This document shows positions 34,745 through 42,246 of a stretch of 64,000 nt of DNA, one piece after another (position 1 is the first letter of the stretch; each line of letters begins with the position of its first letter). The DNA lies in assembly GCF_004328645.1 (NCBI RefSeq), contig NZ_CP031395.1:1513501-1577500 (forward strand). The letters are read 5' to 3'. Below the pieces are notes generated by a model, which was not told the origin of the DNA, searched no databases, and saw nothing but the letters and a program-made list of their open reading frames with translations. Position numbers and translations under genes: made by a program. The stretch is from Hylemonella gracilis (GTDB taxonomy: Bacteria > Pseudomonadota > Gammaproteobacteria > Burkholderiales > Burkholderiaceae_C).

Positions 34745-36007
34745 TCAGCGGCTCGGTGCGCCAGGTCCGGGTGCTGCGTTGAGGGCAGACGTACTGACAT
34801 CACGCACCGCCGTGCCCTCGCGCAATGCGCCCACCACGCCTTGCAGGACCCTGCGACCCTCCAGGGGGCTGCCGTCGACTGCCTGCACGGCGACCAGTTC
34901 GCCTTCGTCACTGTTCGCGCCGGAGCTCGGATCACGGCCCCGCAGGCCGAGCGTGACGCTCAGGTGGCGAACCATGCCCTGGTCCAGTACTTGCAGATAG
35001 GGCTGGGGTTTGTCGTAGCGCACGGTCGACACCGGCGCCGCAACGGCGCGTGAGCTCTCGGTGGCCAGCGTGCCCTGGGCGAACAGGCCCTGGCGCAGCC
35101 CGGCCTTGCCCACGTCCCGGGCGTCCAATTGCAGGTAGATCAGCACGCTGCGACTGCCGGCCTGGGTACTGGGGTTGATGCGCACCACCCGCGCAGGCAG
35201 GGGCTCAGCCATGCCCTCGACCTGCAGGCGCGCCTGCTGGCCCACGCGCACGCCTACCGAGTCCGCCGCGCTGATCGCCGCCTCGATTTCCATCTGCGAC
35301 AGGTCGACGATCTCCACGATGCGCGCGTCGATCGCCACGCGCTCGCCGGCTTGCGCCAAGCGCTGCGCGATTTGTCCGCTCATGGGCGCGCGCAGCACGG
35401 TGTCGTCTGCGCTTTTCTGCGCCACGTCGGCCGCGGCCACCGAGGCCTGGTAGCTGGCGCGCCCCGCGTTGAGCTGGGCCAGGGAGGTGTCCAGCGCCGT
35501 GCGCGAGATAAAACCCTGCTGCACCAGGGCCTCGTTGTTGTCGTACTGGCGCTGGTTGATGTCGAGCTGGGCTTTTGCCGCGTCGGCCTGCAGCCGGGCC
35601 TGGCGCAGTCGGGCCGCGTACTCGGCCGGATCGATGCGGGCGATGACCTGGCCGGCTTGCACACTGTCGCCTTCGCGCAGCGTCAGTTCCTGCAGCTCGC
35701 CGGACACGCGCGCCTTGACCAGGGCGGAACGAACCGCGCGCAGCGTGCCCGATACGGGCAAGCTGCGTTGCAGGGGGCGCAGGCGCAGCACCGTGTAGTC
35801 CTGCGCCTGCAACTCGATCACCGGACCTGCGTTGCCCACGGCCTGCGTTCCTTGAGAGGTCGGGACGGCGGGAGGCATCGGCGATTTCGGTCGCAGCAAC
35901 AGATAGGCGATGCCGGCCGCGACCAGCAGCACCAGCGCCCCGACCAGAAGGCGGCCGCGCCGCGTGCGCGAGGCCGCCGGGAAAGGACGTCGTTGCAGCG
36001 AGATCAT
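34745..36007 (-). CDS. RND periplasmic adaptor (membrane fusion protein)
   Basis: The 420-residue protein has one N-terminal membrane helix (LLVGALVLLVAAGIAYLLL, residues 20-38), a barrel-sandwich (VKARVSGELQELTLREGDSVQAGQVIARID), an alpha hairpin, a beta-barrel and a C-terminal membrane-proximal region. Adaptors join the RND pump to TolC. The helix looks like an uncleaved anchor, without a lipobox. It lies 48 bases after the TetR gene and before the pump. Start ATG at 36007. Confidence 0.94.
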   Translation of the reverse strand: MISLQRRPFPAASRTRRGRLLVGALVLLVAAGIAYLLLRPKSPMPPAVPTSQGTQAVGNAGPVIELQAQDYTVLRLRPLQRSLPVSGTLRAVRSALVKARVSGELQELTLREGDSVQAGQVIARIDPAEYAARLRQARLQADAAKAQLDINQRQYDNNEALVQQGFISRTALDTSLAQLNAGRASYQASVAAADVAQKSADDTVLRAPMSGQIAQRLAQAGERVAIDARIVEIVDLSQMEIEAAISAADSVGVRVGQQARLQVEGMAEPLPARVVRINPSTQAGSRSVLIYLQLDARDVGKAGLRQGLFAQGTLATESSRAVAAPVSTVRYDKPQPYLQVLDQGMVRHLSVTLGLRGRDPSSGANSDEGELVAVQAVDGSPLEGRRVLQGVVGALREGTAVRDVSTSALNAAPGPGAPSR

Positions 36008-36055
36008 GGGTGGCAGGACGGGTGGATCGGAGAAGACAGCTTGCGCGGCCTGGAC

Positions 36056-36703
36056 TCAGGCCGTGGTGGCACGGGGCGCACACAGCCCGTGCAACAGGAT
36101 GCGCGCCTGTTGCTCGAGGTAGCGCACGGGGTCAATGACCTCGATCGGCGCGGCGCAGGCGCCGAAGGAGTGTTTCCAGGACATCAGGAACAGCATGGGG
36201 GCCAGCACGGCGTAGACCGCGTGTTGCATGTCGGCCGGGGCGATGGGCCGGAATTCACCGCGATCCACGCCCCGCTGCAGAATGCGTTGCACCAGCGAAC
36301 GGCCCGGCGCCATGACCTCGCTCTCGTAGAAAGCCGCGAGCTCGGGGAAGTTGGCGGCCTCGCTCATCATCAGTTTGGTGATGCCCGCAACCGGGGTGCT
36401 GCCCACCCGTTCCCACCATTCCTGCAGGGCGTACTGCAGCAGTTCGGAGGTGCTGCCGGACCAGACCTCGAACTCGGCGTTCCATTCGGGAAAATGGCCG
36501 GCCAGGTTCTCGCGCACCACGGCCTTGAAGAGCTCGTCCTTGTTCGCGAAATATAGGAACAACGTGCCCTTGGACACCCCGGCACGCTGAGCGACTTCCT
36601 CCACGCGGGTGGCGGCATAGCCTTTCTCGACGAACAAGGCCAGTGCGGCGGCCAGCAACTCACCGGGGCGGGCTTCCTTGCGCCGTGCCCGCTTGGCAGG
36701 CAT
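36056..36703 (-). CDS. TetR-family repressor of the RND operon
   Basis: The 215-residue protein has a TetR HTH (LLAAALALFVEKGYAATRVEEVAQRAGVSKGTLFLYFANKDELF) and a ligand-binding C-terminal half. The start at 36703 follows GAGG eight bases upstream; a longer frame from 36787 would begin at or before the predicted transcription start (about 36784), so it is rejected. It is the first gene of the operon with adaptor and pump, and its promoter carries a perfect inverted repeat, so autoregulation and drug-induced release are expected. Confidence 0.92.
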   Translation of the reverse strand: MPAKRARRKEARPGELLAAALALFVEKGYAATRVEEVAQRAGVSKGTLFLYFANKDELFKAVVRENLAGHFPEWNAEFEVWSGSTSELLQYALQEWWERVGSTPVAGITKLMMSEAANFPELAAFYESEVMAPGRSLVQRILQRGVDRGEFRPIAPADMQHAVYAVLAPMLFLMSWKHSFGACAAPIEVIDPVRYLEQQARILLHGLCAPRATTA

Positions 36704-36790
36704 GGTCGCATCCTCGCCATCCTTGCGCCGCGAGGTCAGCGCCGAGACGAGGGTGGCCGCGACGGGGCATGCTTTTCGGATCATCAAATG

Positions 36791-36819
36791 ATTTTAATGA
36801 CTTCTCGGTCATTAGACAA
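36791..36819 (-). promoter_or_regulatory. TetR promoter with operator between -35 and -10
   Basis: On minus: -35 TTGTCT (36819-36814), a 17-base spacer, then -10 TAAAAT (36796-36791). The dyad TAATGAC-N6-GTCATTA (36795-36814) fills the spacer exactly. A bound TetR dimer would block RNA polymerase. The remaining gap to msrA (36820-37060) shows no other clear element. Confidence 0.8.
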
Positions 36820-37060
36820 GGCGGCCATGCAGTCGGATCAGTACCGGTCAGCGCCGGTGAAAGTCAAGACCCAAGGCCGGCGTGGAGCGCGGAGGTGGCA
36901 AGCACCTCGAACGGCAGGGTCATGGAAAGCAGGAGGCCAAGCTTCTTCAGACGCATTGTGTAAGTCTTTTGGCGTGGGGGCGAGCGCGAGACCATGCATC
37001 ATGGCAGACTAGTCGGTCTTGCCTTGCAGGCCACAAGCTTGTCAAGCGCATGCAGGAACT

Positions 37061-37663
37061 ATGAAAACTCCAGCGCACCCCTCTGAGATGGACCACACCC
37101 CAACTTCGGACACTTCGGCCCCGGCGACGGAAACCATCGCGCTTGGCGGCGGCTGCTTCTGGTGCACCGAGGCCATCTTCACCCGCGTGCGCGGCGTCGT
37201 CGATGTCGAGAACGGCTACAGCAATGGCCATGTCAAGAATCCCAGCTACGAGGATGTCTGCACCGGCGACACCGGCCATGCCGAGGTCGTGCGCGTGGTC
37301 TACGACCCGGCGCAGGTCAGTCTGCAGCAACTGCTGGGCATTTTCTTTTCCATCCACGATCCGACCACCCTCAACCGCCAAGGCAATGACGTGGGGCCGC
37401 AGTACCGCAGTGGCATCTACACGACCACGACCGAGCAGGAGCGCGTCGCCCGGGAGATGATCGCCGACCTCGATCAGGGCCGCATCTTCAACGCGCCCCT
37501 CGTGACGGAGGTGCAGGCGCTGGGCAACTACTGGCCTGCCGAGGACTACCACCAGGACTACTTCGAGCACCACCCCGAGCGTGGCTACTGTGCGTTCGTG
37601 GTTGGCCCCAAGGTGGATAAATTCCGCAAGCACTTCGTCGAGTTGCTCAAGCCGGGGGCTTGA
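37061..37663 (+). CDS. msrA: Peptide methionine sulfoxide reductase A
   Basis: The 200-residue enzyme reduces methionine-S-sulfoxide in oxidised proteins. The active site GCFWCTE is at residues 31-37 with Cys near 32, and GYSNGHVKNPSYEDVCTGDTGHAEVV is the conserved MsrA segment; ALGNYWPAEDYHQDYF is a late one. A 23-residue acidic N-terminal tail precedes the domain without a signal peptide. ATG at 37061 follows AGGA. It is followed 24 bases later by the metal cluster but is unlikely to share its function. Confidence 0.96.
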   Translation: MKTPAHPSEMDHTPTSDTSAPATETIALGGGCFWCTEAIFTRVRGVVDVENGYSNGHVKNPSYEDVCTGDTGHAEVVRVVYDPAQVSLQQLLGIFFSIHDPTTLNRQGNDVGPQYRSGIYTTTTEQERVAREMIADLDQGRIFNAPLVTEVQALGNYWPAEDYHQDYFEHHPERGYCAFVVGPKVDKFRKHFVELLKPGA

Positions 37664-37687
37664 CGCACCGCCTAAAATGGGGGTGCC

Positions 37688-38065
37688 ATGTCCGCCTATG
37701 TCCTGACCCCCTTCCAACCGCGAGGCCGCGCCTGGCGCGCGCTCGTGCTGGGGCTCATGCTGCTGTTGCCTTTCGCGCAACTGGGCGCGGCACTGCATGC
37801 CTTGAGCCATTCATCGCACGTGCAGACGCGTGCGATGGCAGCGCAGGGCGAGGACGCGCACGGACGATCGGAGACATCTGGCGGTGCGCATGTCTGTGCA
37901 GGCTGCCTAGCCTATGCCCACCTCGGCGCGGTCGATTTGCCCGACCTGCTCACGCCGCCCTTGCTGACGGGTCTGGTCTTCGGGCTCGGCGTGGCGCCCT
38001 TGGCGGTCGAGCTGTTCGCCAGCGTGCCCGTGTTGCGCAACCGGGGGCCGCCGGCCCTGCGCTGA
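37688..38065 (+). CDS. DUF2946-like short membrane protein
   Basis: A 125-residue protein with an N-terminal hydrophobic segment (ALVLGLMLLLPFAQLGAAL), then LHALSHSSHVQTR, a CAGCLAYAHL motif, and a second hydrophobic segment. The His and Cys pairs fit DUF2946-type proteins, which are often next to metal-regulated TonB receptors and may bind metal in the periplasm. I infer membership by pattern only. It heads a plus-strand run of five genes ending with a TonB receptor. Confidence 0.6.
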   Translation: MSAYVLTPFQPRGRAWRALVLGLMLLLPFAQLGAALHALSHSSHVQTRAMAAQGEDAHGRSETSGGAHVCAGCLAYAHLGAVDLPDLLTPPLLTGLVFGLGVAPLAVELFASVPVLRNRGPPALR

Positions 38066-38228
38066 GCCCGCTCCCCTGTTGGGCCGCATGCGGGCCCGCC
38101 GCTTTCCTCGCGCAGCCTTCTCATCCCGGTCCACGGGATGACCGCGAGTCACCCGTCCCTCTCCGGTCCTGCCACACAGCGCAGGTGTGTCCGCCGGAGT
38201 CCCGTTCCTTCTTGCCCCACGCTCACTC

Positions 38229-38837
38229 ATGAAATCCGGCGCTTCCAGACGACTTCTCGGCCTTGCGGCGCTGGCCCTGCTGGTGCTGCTGCCCATGGGC
38301 GCGCGCAAGCTCATGGGCTTGCGCGACTTCAGCAAGGACGGTTCGATGATTGCCGAAGCGTCTGGGGCCGCGGCCCCGGTGTTCCGCGAAACCGCCTGGC
38401 GCGAACTTGAGTCCGAGAACTGGAATCTGGACGCGGTGCTGAAGCAACTTCAGCAAGAAGCGAAGTCCGTGGACGACAGTGATCCCCGCATGCGCGAGCG
38501 CATGCAGCTGATAAGCATGCTCTGGGCCAATGCGCCGCCGAATGCGCGCATGGATGAGGTCGCCGTGCGCTTGTCCGGTTATGCCGTTCCCTTGGAAAAG
38601 AATGCGGAAGGCATCACGGAATTCCTGCTGGTCCCGTACTTCGGTGCCTGCATCCACGTTCCTCCGCCGCCAGCCAACCAGATCGTCCGGGTGCTTGCGC
38701 GGCCCGCCCTGCGCGACCTGCGCACGATGGATGCCATCCGGGTCAGTGGCGTGTTGCGCATCCAGCGCAGCGGTTCCGAGCTCGGTGACAGTGGTTACGC
38801 GATGCAGGCCGCGCATGTCGAGCCTTACACCCCTTGA
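38229..38837 (+). CDS. DUF3299 protein, first copy
   Basis: The 202-residue protein has an N-terminal hydrophobic anchor (LLGLAALALLVLLPMGA) and the DUF3299 core: VRLSGYAVPLEKNAEG, FLLVPYFGACIHVPPPPANQI, then DAIRVSGVL. The CIH motif and Pro-rich PPPPANQ are conserved and could bind metal. DUF3299 genes often sit with metal-uptake systems. ATG at 38229; the frame could extend to 38187 but has no good ribosome site there. The paralogue follows 26 bases later. Confidence 0.85.
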   Translation: MKSGASRRLLGLAALALLVLLPMGARKLMGLRDFSKDGSMIAEASGAAAPVFRETAWRELESENWNLDAVLKQLQQEAKSVDDSDPRMRERMQLISMLWANAPPNARMDEVAVRLSGYAVPLEKNAEGITEFLLVPYFGACIHVPPPPANQIVRVLARPALRDLRTMDAIRVSGVLRIQRSGSELGDSGYAMQAAHVEPYTP

Positions 38838-38862
38838 TTTTTCCCCGCACGAGGCGATGACC

Positions 38863-39474
38863 ATGAAATGCGTTCCTGGCGCTTGGCGGCGTGGCCTCTT
38901 CATGCGGCGCATGCTGTCTCTTCTGACGCTGGCCTCCGTGTTGTCACCCCTGGCCGGTCGTGCGTACCAGGGCGACCCGCCGCCGGTGGTGCCCCCGTTC
39001 AAGGGCGACTACCAGGTGACACGCTGGGTTGATTTGGTGCCGAAGGATTGGGATCCCTACGCTTCGTTCGATGATCTGAAGAAGGACGGTGGCAAGGCGC
39101 TTGCGTTCAACGACACATCGCCACAGGCCATGGAGTTGCTCGACAAGATCCGCCAGATCTGGGACAACGCGCCGACCAACCCTGCCCTCAACGGCGCGCT
39201 CACGCGCCTGCCCGGTTACGTTGTGCCTCTGGAGGAGGGGCGGCAAGGCCTCAAGGAGTTCCTGCTGGTTCCTTATTTCGGTGCCTGCATCCACACCCCG
39301 CCGCCGCCGGCCAACCAGATCGTCCACGTGGTGCTGGACAAACCCGTGCCGGGCGTGCGCTCGATGGACGCAGTCTGGGTGGTGGGCACGCTCAAGACCA
39401 CGCGACGCGGCAGCGACATGGGTGTGAGCGGCTACCAGCTGCGCGCCACGGCGCTCGCGCCCTACCAACGCTGA
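38863..39474 (+). CDS. DUF3299 protein, second copy
   Basis: The 203-residue protein has a basic N terminus and hydrophobic signal (MLSLLTLASVLSPLAGRAYQ, cleavage after GRA), so it is likely periplasmic, unlike the first copy with an anchor. The core LPGYVVPLEEGRQGLKEFLL and VPYFGACIHTPPPPANQIV matches the first copy closely. ATG at 38863 follows GAGG eight bases upstream; the ATG at 38857 is too near it. Tandem duplication with split localisation suggests the two may work as a pair. Confidence 0.87.
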   Translation: MKCVPGAWRRGLFMRRMLSLLTLASVLSPLAGRAYQGDPPPVVPPFKGDYQVTRWVDLVPKDWDPYASFDDLKKDGGKALAFNDTSPQAMELLDKIRQIWDNAPTNPALNGALTRLPGYVVPLEEGRQGLKEFLLVPYFGACIHTPPPPANQIVHVVLDKPVPGVRSMDAVWVVGTLKTTRRGSDMGVSGYQLRATALAPYQR

Positions 39475-39481
39475 GCCAGGT

Positions 39482-39934
39482 ATGCCCAGGCGACCCATGC
39501 ACATCCACGATCTTGGTGTCACGTCGCACGCGGGGCGTTCCGCGGGCCCGCGCACGGTGCACGCCTGGATCGCGACTCTGCTCGTGCTGGCCCTGCTCTG
39601 GGCGCAGATGCTGGGCCTGGCGCACGGCGTGCGCCACTTCCATGCGCCACATGCGCATGCGGCGCATGACTCCAAGGCCAGTCACGCGCACGTCGCTCAT
39701 GCGCCTGCCGCGCCGCAAAATCTGCTGGAGCACTTGGCCGTGCCCGACGGTGAGGCGCAGGAGCAGGAGTGCCGCCTCTACGATCAACTGGGCCAGGGCG
39801 GTCCCATCGTCTTGTCGCTCATCGCCACGCTGACGCAAGCATCACCCCTGACGCCTGCCTGGGTCGTGCTGCAGGCCCTGCAACCTCGACCCTGCGTCGC
39901 TTTCGCGGCGCGTGCCCCGCCCGCGTCTCGCTGA
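39482..39934 (+). CDS. Histidine-rich short membrane or periplasmic protein
   Basis: A 150-residue protein with one hydrophobic segment (IATLLVLALLWAQMLGLAHG), then a His-rich stretch (HGVRHFHAPHAHAAHDSKAS and HAHVAH), and ECRLYDQLGQGG. The His cluster suggests metal buffering in the periplasm. It shares the hydrophobic-His-Cys plan of the gene at 37688 and may be a DUF2946 relative. It lies 7 bases after the DUF3299 copy and 86 before the TonB receptor. Confidence 0.65.
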   Translation: MPRRPMHIHDLGVTSHAGRSAGPRTVHAWIATLLVLALLWAQMLGLAHGVRHFHAPHAHAAHDSKASHAHVAHAPAAPQNLLEHLAVPDGEAQEQECRLYDQLGQGGPIVLSLIATLTQASPLTPAWVVLQALQPRPCVAFAARAPPASR

Positions 39935-40020
39935 CTCCTTCTTCACGTTGGTTCGCCATGCGGTTCCTTGGGGCCCGCGTGGTGGCCTTGTTTTGACTTG
40001 AGAATGATCGAGACGCTTCC

Positions 40021-42060
40021 ATGAATCGAATGTCATCTTCCCGGCCCGCGCGGCACGGGGTTTTCGCGTTGGCGCCCATCGCCGCGCTGGTCCTGATCAA
40101 CTGCCCAGCCTGGGCGCAGGAGACCGCAACCCTCCCGCCCGTCGTGGTGACGGGCAATCCGCTGGCCACGGCCGAGCAGATCGCGCCGGCCGAGCAACTC
40201 TCCGGCACCGTGCTGCTGGAGCGCGGGCAGTCCACCCTGGGCGAGACGCTCAAGGGCTTGCCCGGCGTGAGCAGCACCTGGTTCGGCCCCAATGCCAGCC
40301 GCCCCGTGATTCGCGGGCAGGACGGCGACCGCATCGCCATCCTCAACAACGGGGGGGCCAGCCTGGACCTGTCCGCGCTGAGCTATGACCACGCGGTCAC
40401 GCTGGACCCGCTGCTGACCGAGCGCGTCGAGGTATTGCGCGGTCCGGGCGTGCTGCAGTACGGCGGCAACGCCGTGGGTGGCGTGGTCAACGTGATCGAC
40501 AACCGCATTCCACGCACGGCCGAGTTTGGCGAGGAGGGCGGTGTCTCGGGTCGGCTGGGCGCGTCCTACGCTACTGGCAGCGATGAACGCGGCGGGGTCC
40601 TGTCCCTGGACGGCGGCAACAGGCGCTATGCCCTGCACGTGGACGCGATGGCACGCAAGTCCGACGACGTCGAGGTGCCGGTGTCGCGTGAGTGCACCAC
40701 CGATGGCGTGACCCGCACCGCCAAGCGCATCTGCAACTCGGCCAGCGAATCCAGCGGCGGCGCCGTGGGCGGAACGCTGTTCTTTGACCGTGGTTACCTG
40801 GGTGCTTCGGTCTCCACCTACGACAAGGACTATGGCACCGTGGCCGAGGACGAGGTCACGATCAAGATGCGTTCCGACCGCGTCGCGCTCGAAGGCGAGC
40901 TGCGCGACCTGGGCCCCGTGCTGCGCAGCGTGAAGGCCCAGTTCAGCCAGACCGACTACGAGCACACCGAGTACGAGGGCGACGACGTCGGCACACGTTT
41001 CAAAACCGACGGCCAGGACCTGCGCCTCGAGGCGCGACATGTGCCGGTCGATGCCTTCGGCGGCGCGCTGGACGGCGTGGTCGGCCTGCAGTTCGACCGC
41101 GCCGATTTCTCGGCGAATGGCGACGAGGCTTACGCGCCGAGCAGCCGCACGCGGCAGAGCGCGGTCTTCGCGTATGAAGAACTGGGCCTGGGCTGGGGCA
41201 AGCTCAGCGCGGGCGCGCGCGTGGAATCGGTCAAGGTCGAGTCCTTCGGCGCGGACGGCAACCTGGCCTTCACGACGGGGACACGCAGCTTCACGCCGAC
41301 CAGCTACGCCCTGGGTGCCTTGTGGAACGTAGCCTCCGAATGGAAGCTGACCTCCAACGTCTCGCTGAACGAACGTGCGCCGCGGCATTACGAGCTGTAC
41401 GCCAACGGCGAGCACGTTGCAACGAACGCGGAAGAGATCGGCAATCCGGACCTGGACCTGGAGCGCTCGGTGAACGTGGACGTGGGCACGCAATGGCAGC
41501 GCGGCGCGCACAAGGCGCAGTTGCAGTTGTTCCAGCACCGCTTCAGCAACTACATCTCGCTCGAGAGCACGGACCCGGCCAGCGACCCGCCGCAGTACAC
41601 CTACACCGAGGTGCGCGCGCGTTTCACGGGCCTGGAGGTGAGCGGCAATGTGCGGTTGCTGGACGCATTGCACAAGCTGGACCTGGGCCTGAGCGCCGAC
41701 CGCGTGGAGGCCGAGAACACCAGCACGGGTGAACCGCTGCCGCGCATCGCGCCGCTGCGCGTGGGCGCCACGCTGCGCTGGAGCCGTGCTGCCTGGAACG
41801 CTGGCGTGGGCGTGGACCGTTACGTTCAGCAGGATCGTGTGCCCGATGGCCAGGAAACGACCGATGGCTACACGCTCTGGAACGCCTCGCTCAACTACAG
41901 CGACAAGCTCGGCGGCATGCCGGCGCTGTGGTATGCGCGCGTGGACAACATGGGCGATGTCGAGGCTTACTCGGCCTCGTCCATCCTGACGCAGACCGCG
42001 CCGGGCAAGGCACCGCTGCCGGGGCGCAGCCTGAAGGTCGGCATGCAGCTGAGTTTCTGA
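40021..42060 (+). CDS. TonB-dependent receptor, ZnuD-like
   Basis: The 679-residue outer-membrane protein has a signal peptide (cleavage after AWAQ), a plug domain with PPVVVTGNPL, ASRPVIRGQDGDRIAILNNG and RVEVLRGPGVLQYGGNAVGGVVNVID, and a beta-barrel ending in the aromatic GMQLSF. The plug pattern with SYDHAVTLDPLL is typical of the zinc receptors ZnuD and relatives. With the DUF3299 and His-rich neighbours, zinc or another divalent metal is the best guess. No convincing Zur box was found upstream. Confidence 0.85.
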   Translation: MNRMSSSRPARHGVFALAPIAALVLINCPAWAQETATLPPVVVTGNPLATAEQIAPAEQLSGTVLLERGQSTLGETLKGLPGVSSTWFGPNASRPVIRGQDGDRIAILNNGGASLDLSALSYDHAVTLDPLLTERVEVLRGPGVLQYGGNAVGGVVNVIDNRIPRTAEFGEEGGVSGRLGASYATGSDERGGVLSLDGGNRRYALHVDAMARKSDDVEVPVSRECTTDGVTRTAKRICNSASESSGGAVGGTLFFDRGYLGASVSTYDKDYGTVAEDEVTIKMRSDRVALEGELRDLGPVLRSVKAQFSQTDYEHTEYEGDDVGTRFKTDGQDLRLEARHVPVDAFGGALDGVVGLQFDRADFSANGDEAYAPSSRTRQSAVFAYEELGLGWGKLSAGARVESVKVESFGADGNLAFTTGTRSFTPTSYALGALWNVASEWKLTSNVSLNERAPRHYELYANGEHVATNAEEIGNPDLDLERSVNVDVGTQWQRGAHKAQLQLFQHRFSNYISLESTDPASDPPQYTYTEVRARFTGLEVSGNVRLLDALHKLDLGLSADRVEAENTSTGEPLPRIAPLRVGATLRWSRAAWNAGVGVDRYVQQDRVPDGQETTDGYTLWNASLNYSDKLGGMPALWYARVDNMGDVEAYSASSILTQTAPGKAPLPGRSLKVGMQLSF

Positions 42061-42123
42061 GCTGAGGGGCGGCCGTCGTCGTGACGCCCGGGGGGTGGCG
42101 ACGGCGGCCAGGCAAGGAAAGTG

Positions 42124-42163
42124 GAGCGCGGTACGGCGTCAATGCTGTCCGCGCTCTTTTTTT
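42124..42163 (+). terminator. Rho-independent terminator after the TonB receptor
   Basis: GAGCGCGG (42124-42131) pairs with CCGCGCTC (42149-42156), extended by ACGGC/GCTGT inside the loop, and is followed by seven T. It ends the five-gene metal cluster. Confidence 0.9.
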
Positions 42164-42180
42164 CCATCCATGACGCTGGC

Positions 42181-42186
42181 TATACT
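42181..42186 (+). promoter_or_regulatory. Possible -10 of the AsmA-like operon
   Basis: TATACT, 60 bases before the ATG, is preceded by GGC exactly as in the promoter-like GGCTATACT before the TAXI gene at 49861. No clear -35 box is seen because the T-run of the terminator stands at that distance. Confidence 0.45.
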
Positions 42187-42246
42187 CGAAAACAGGGGTT
42201 TGATTTTCCCATGCCCCCGCCCATGCAGTGGGAAACGGAGGGTTGA

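Noticed and set aside
36704..36787. Longer N terminus for the TetR protein
   Set aside because: It would begin at or before the predicted transcription start and lacks a ribosome site, while the ATG at 36703 has one.
36820..37060. Small ORFs between tetR and msrA
   Set aside because: Short, basic, without ribosome sites or recognisable domains.
39935..40020. Possible Zur or Fur box before the TonB receptor (GAGAATGATCGAG)
   Set aside because: Only a weak partial match to Fur hexamers, and no palindrome of Zur type.
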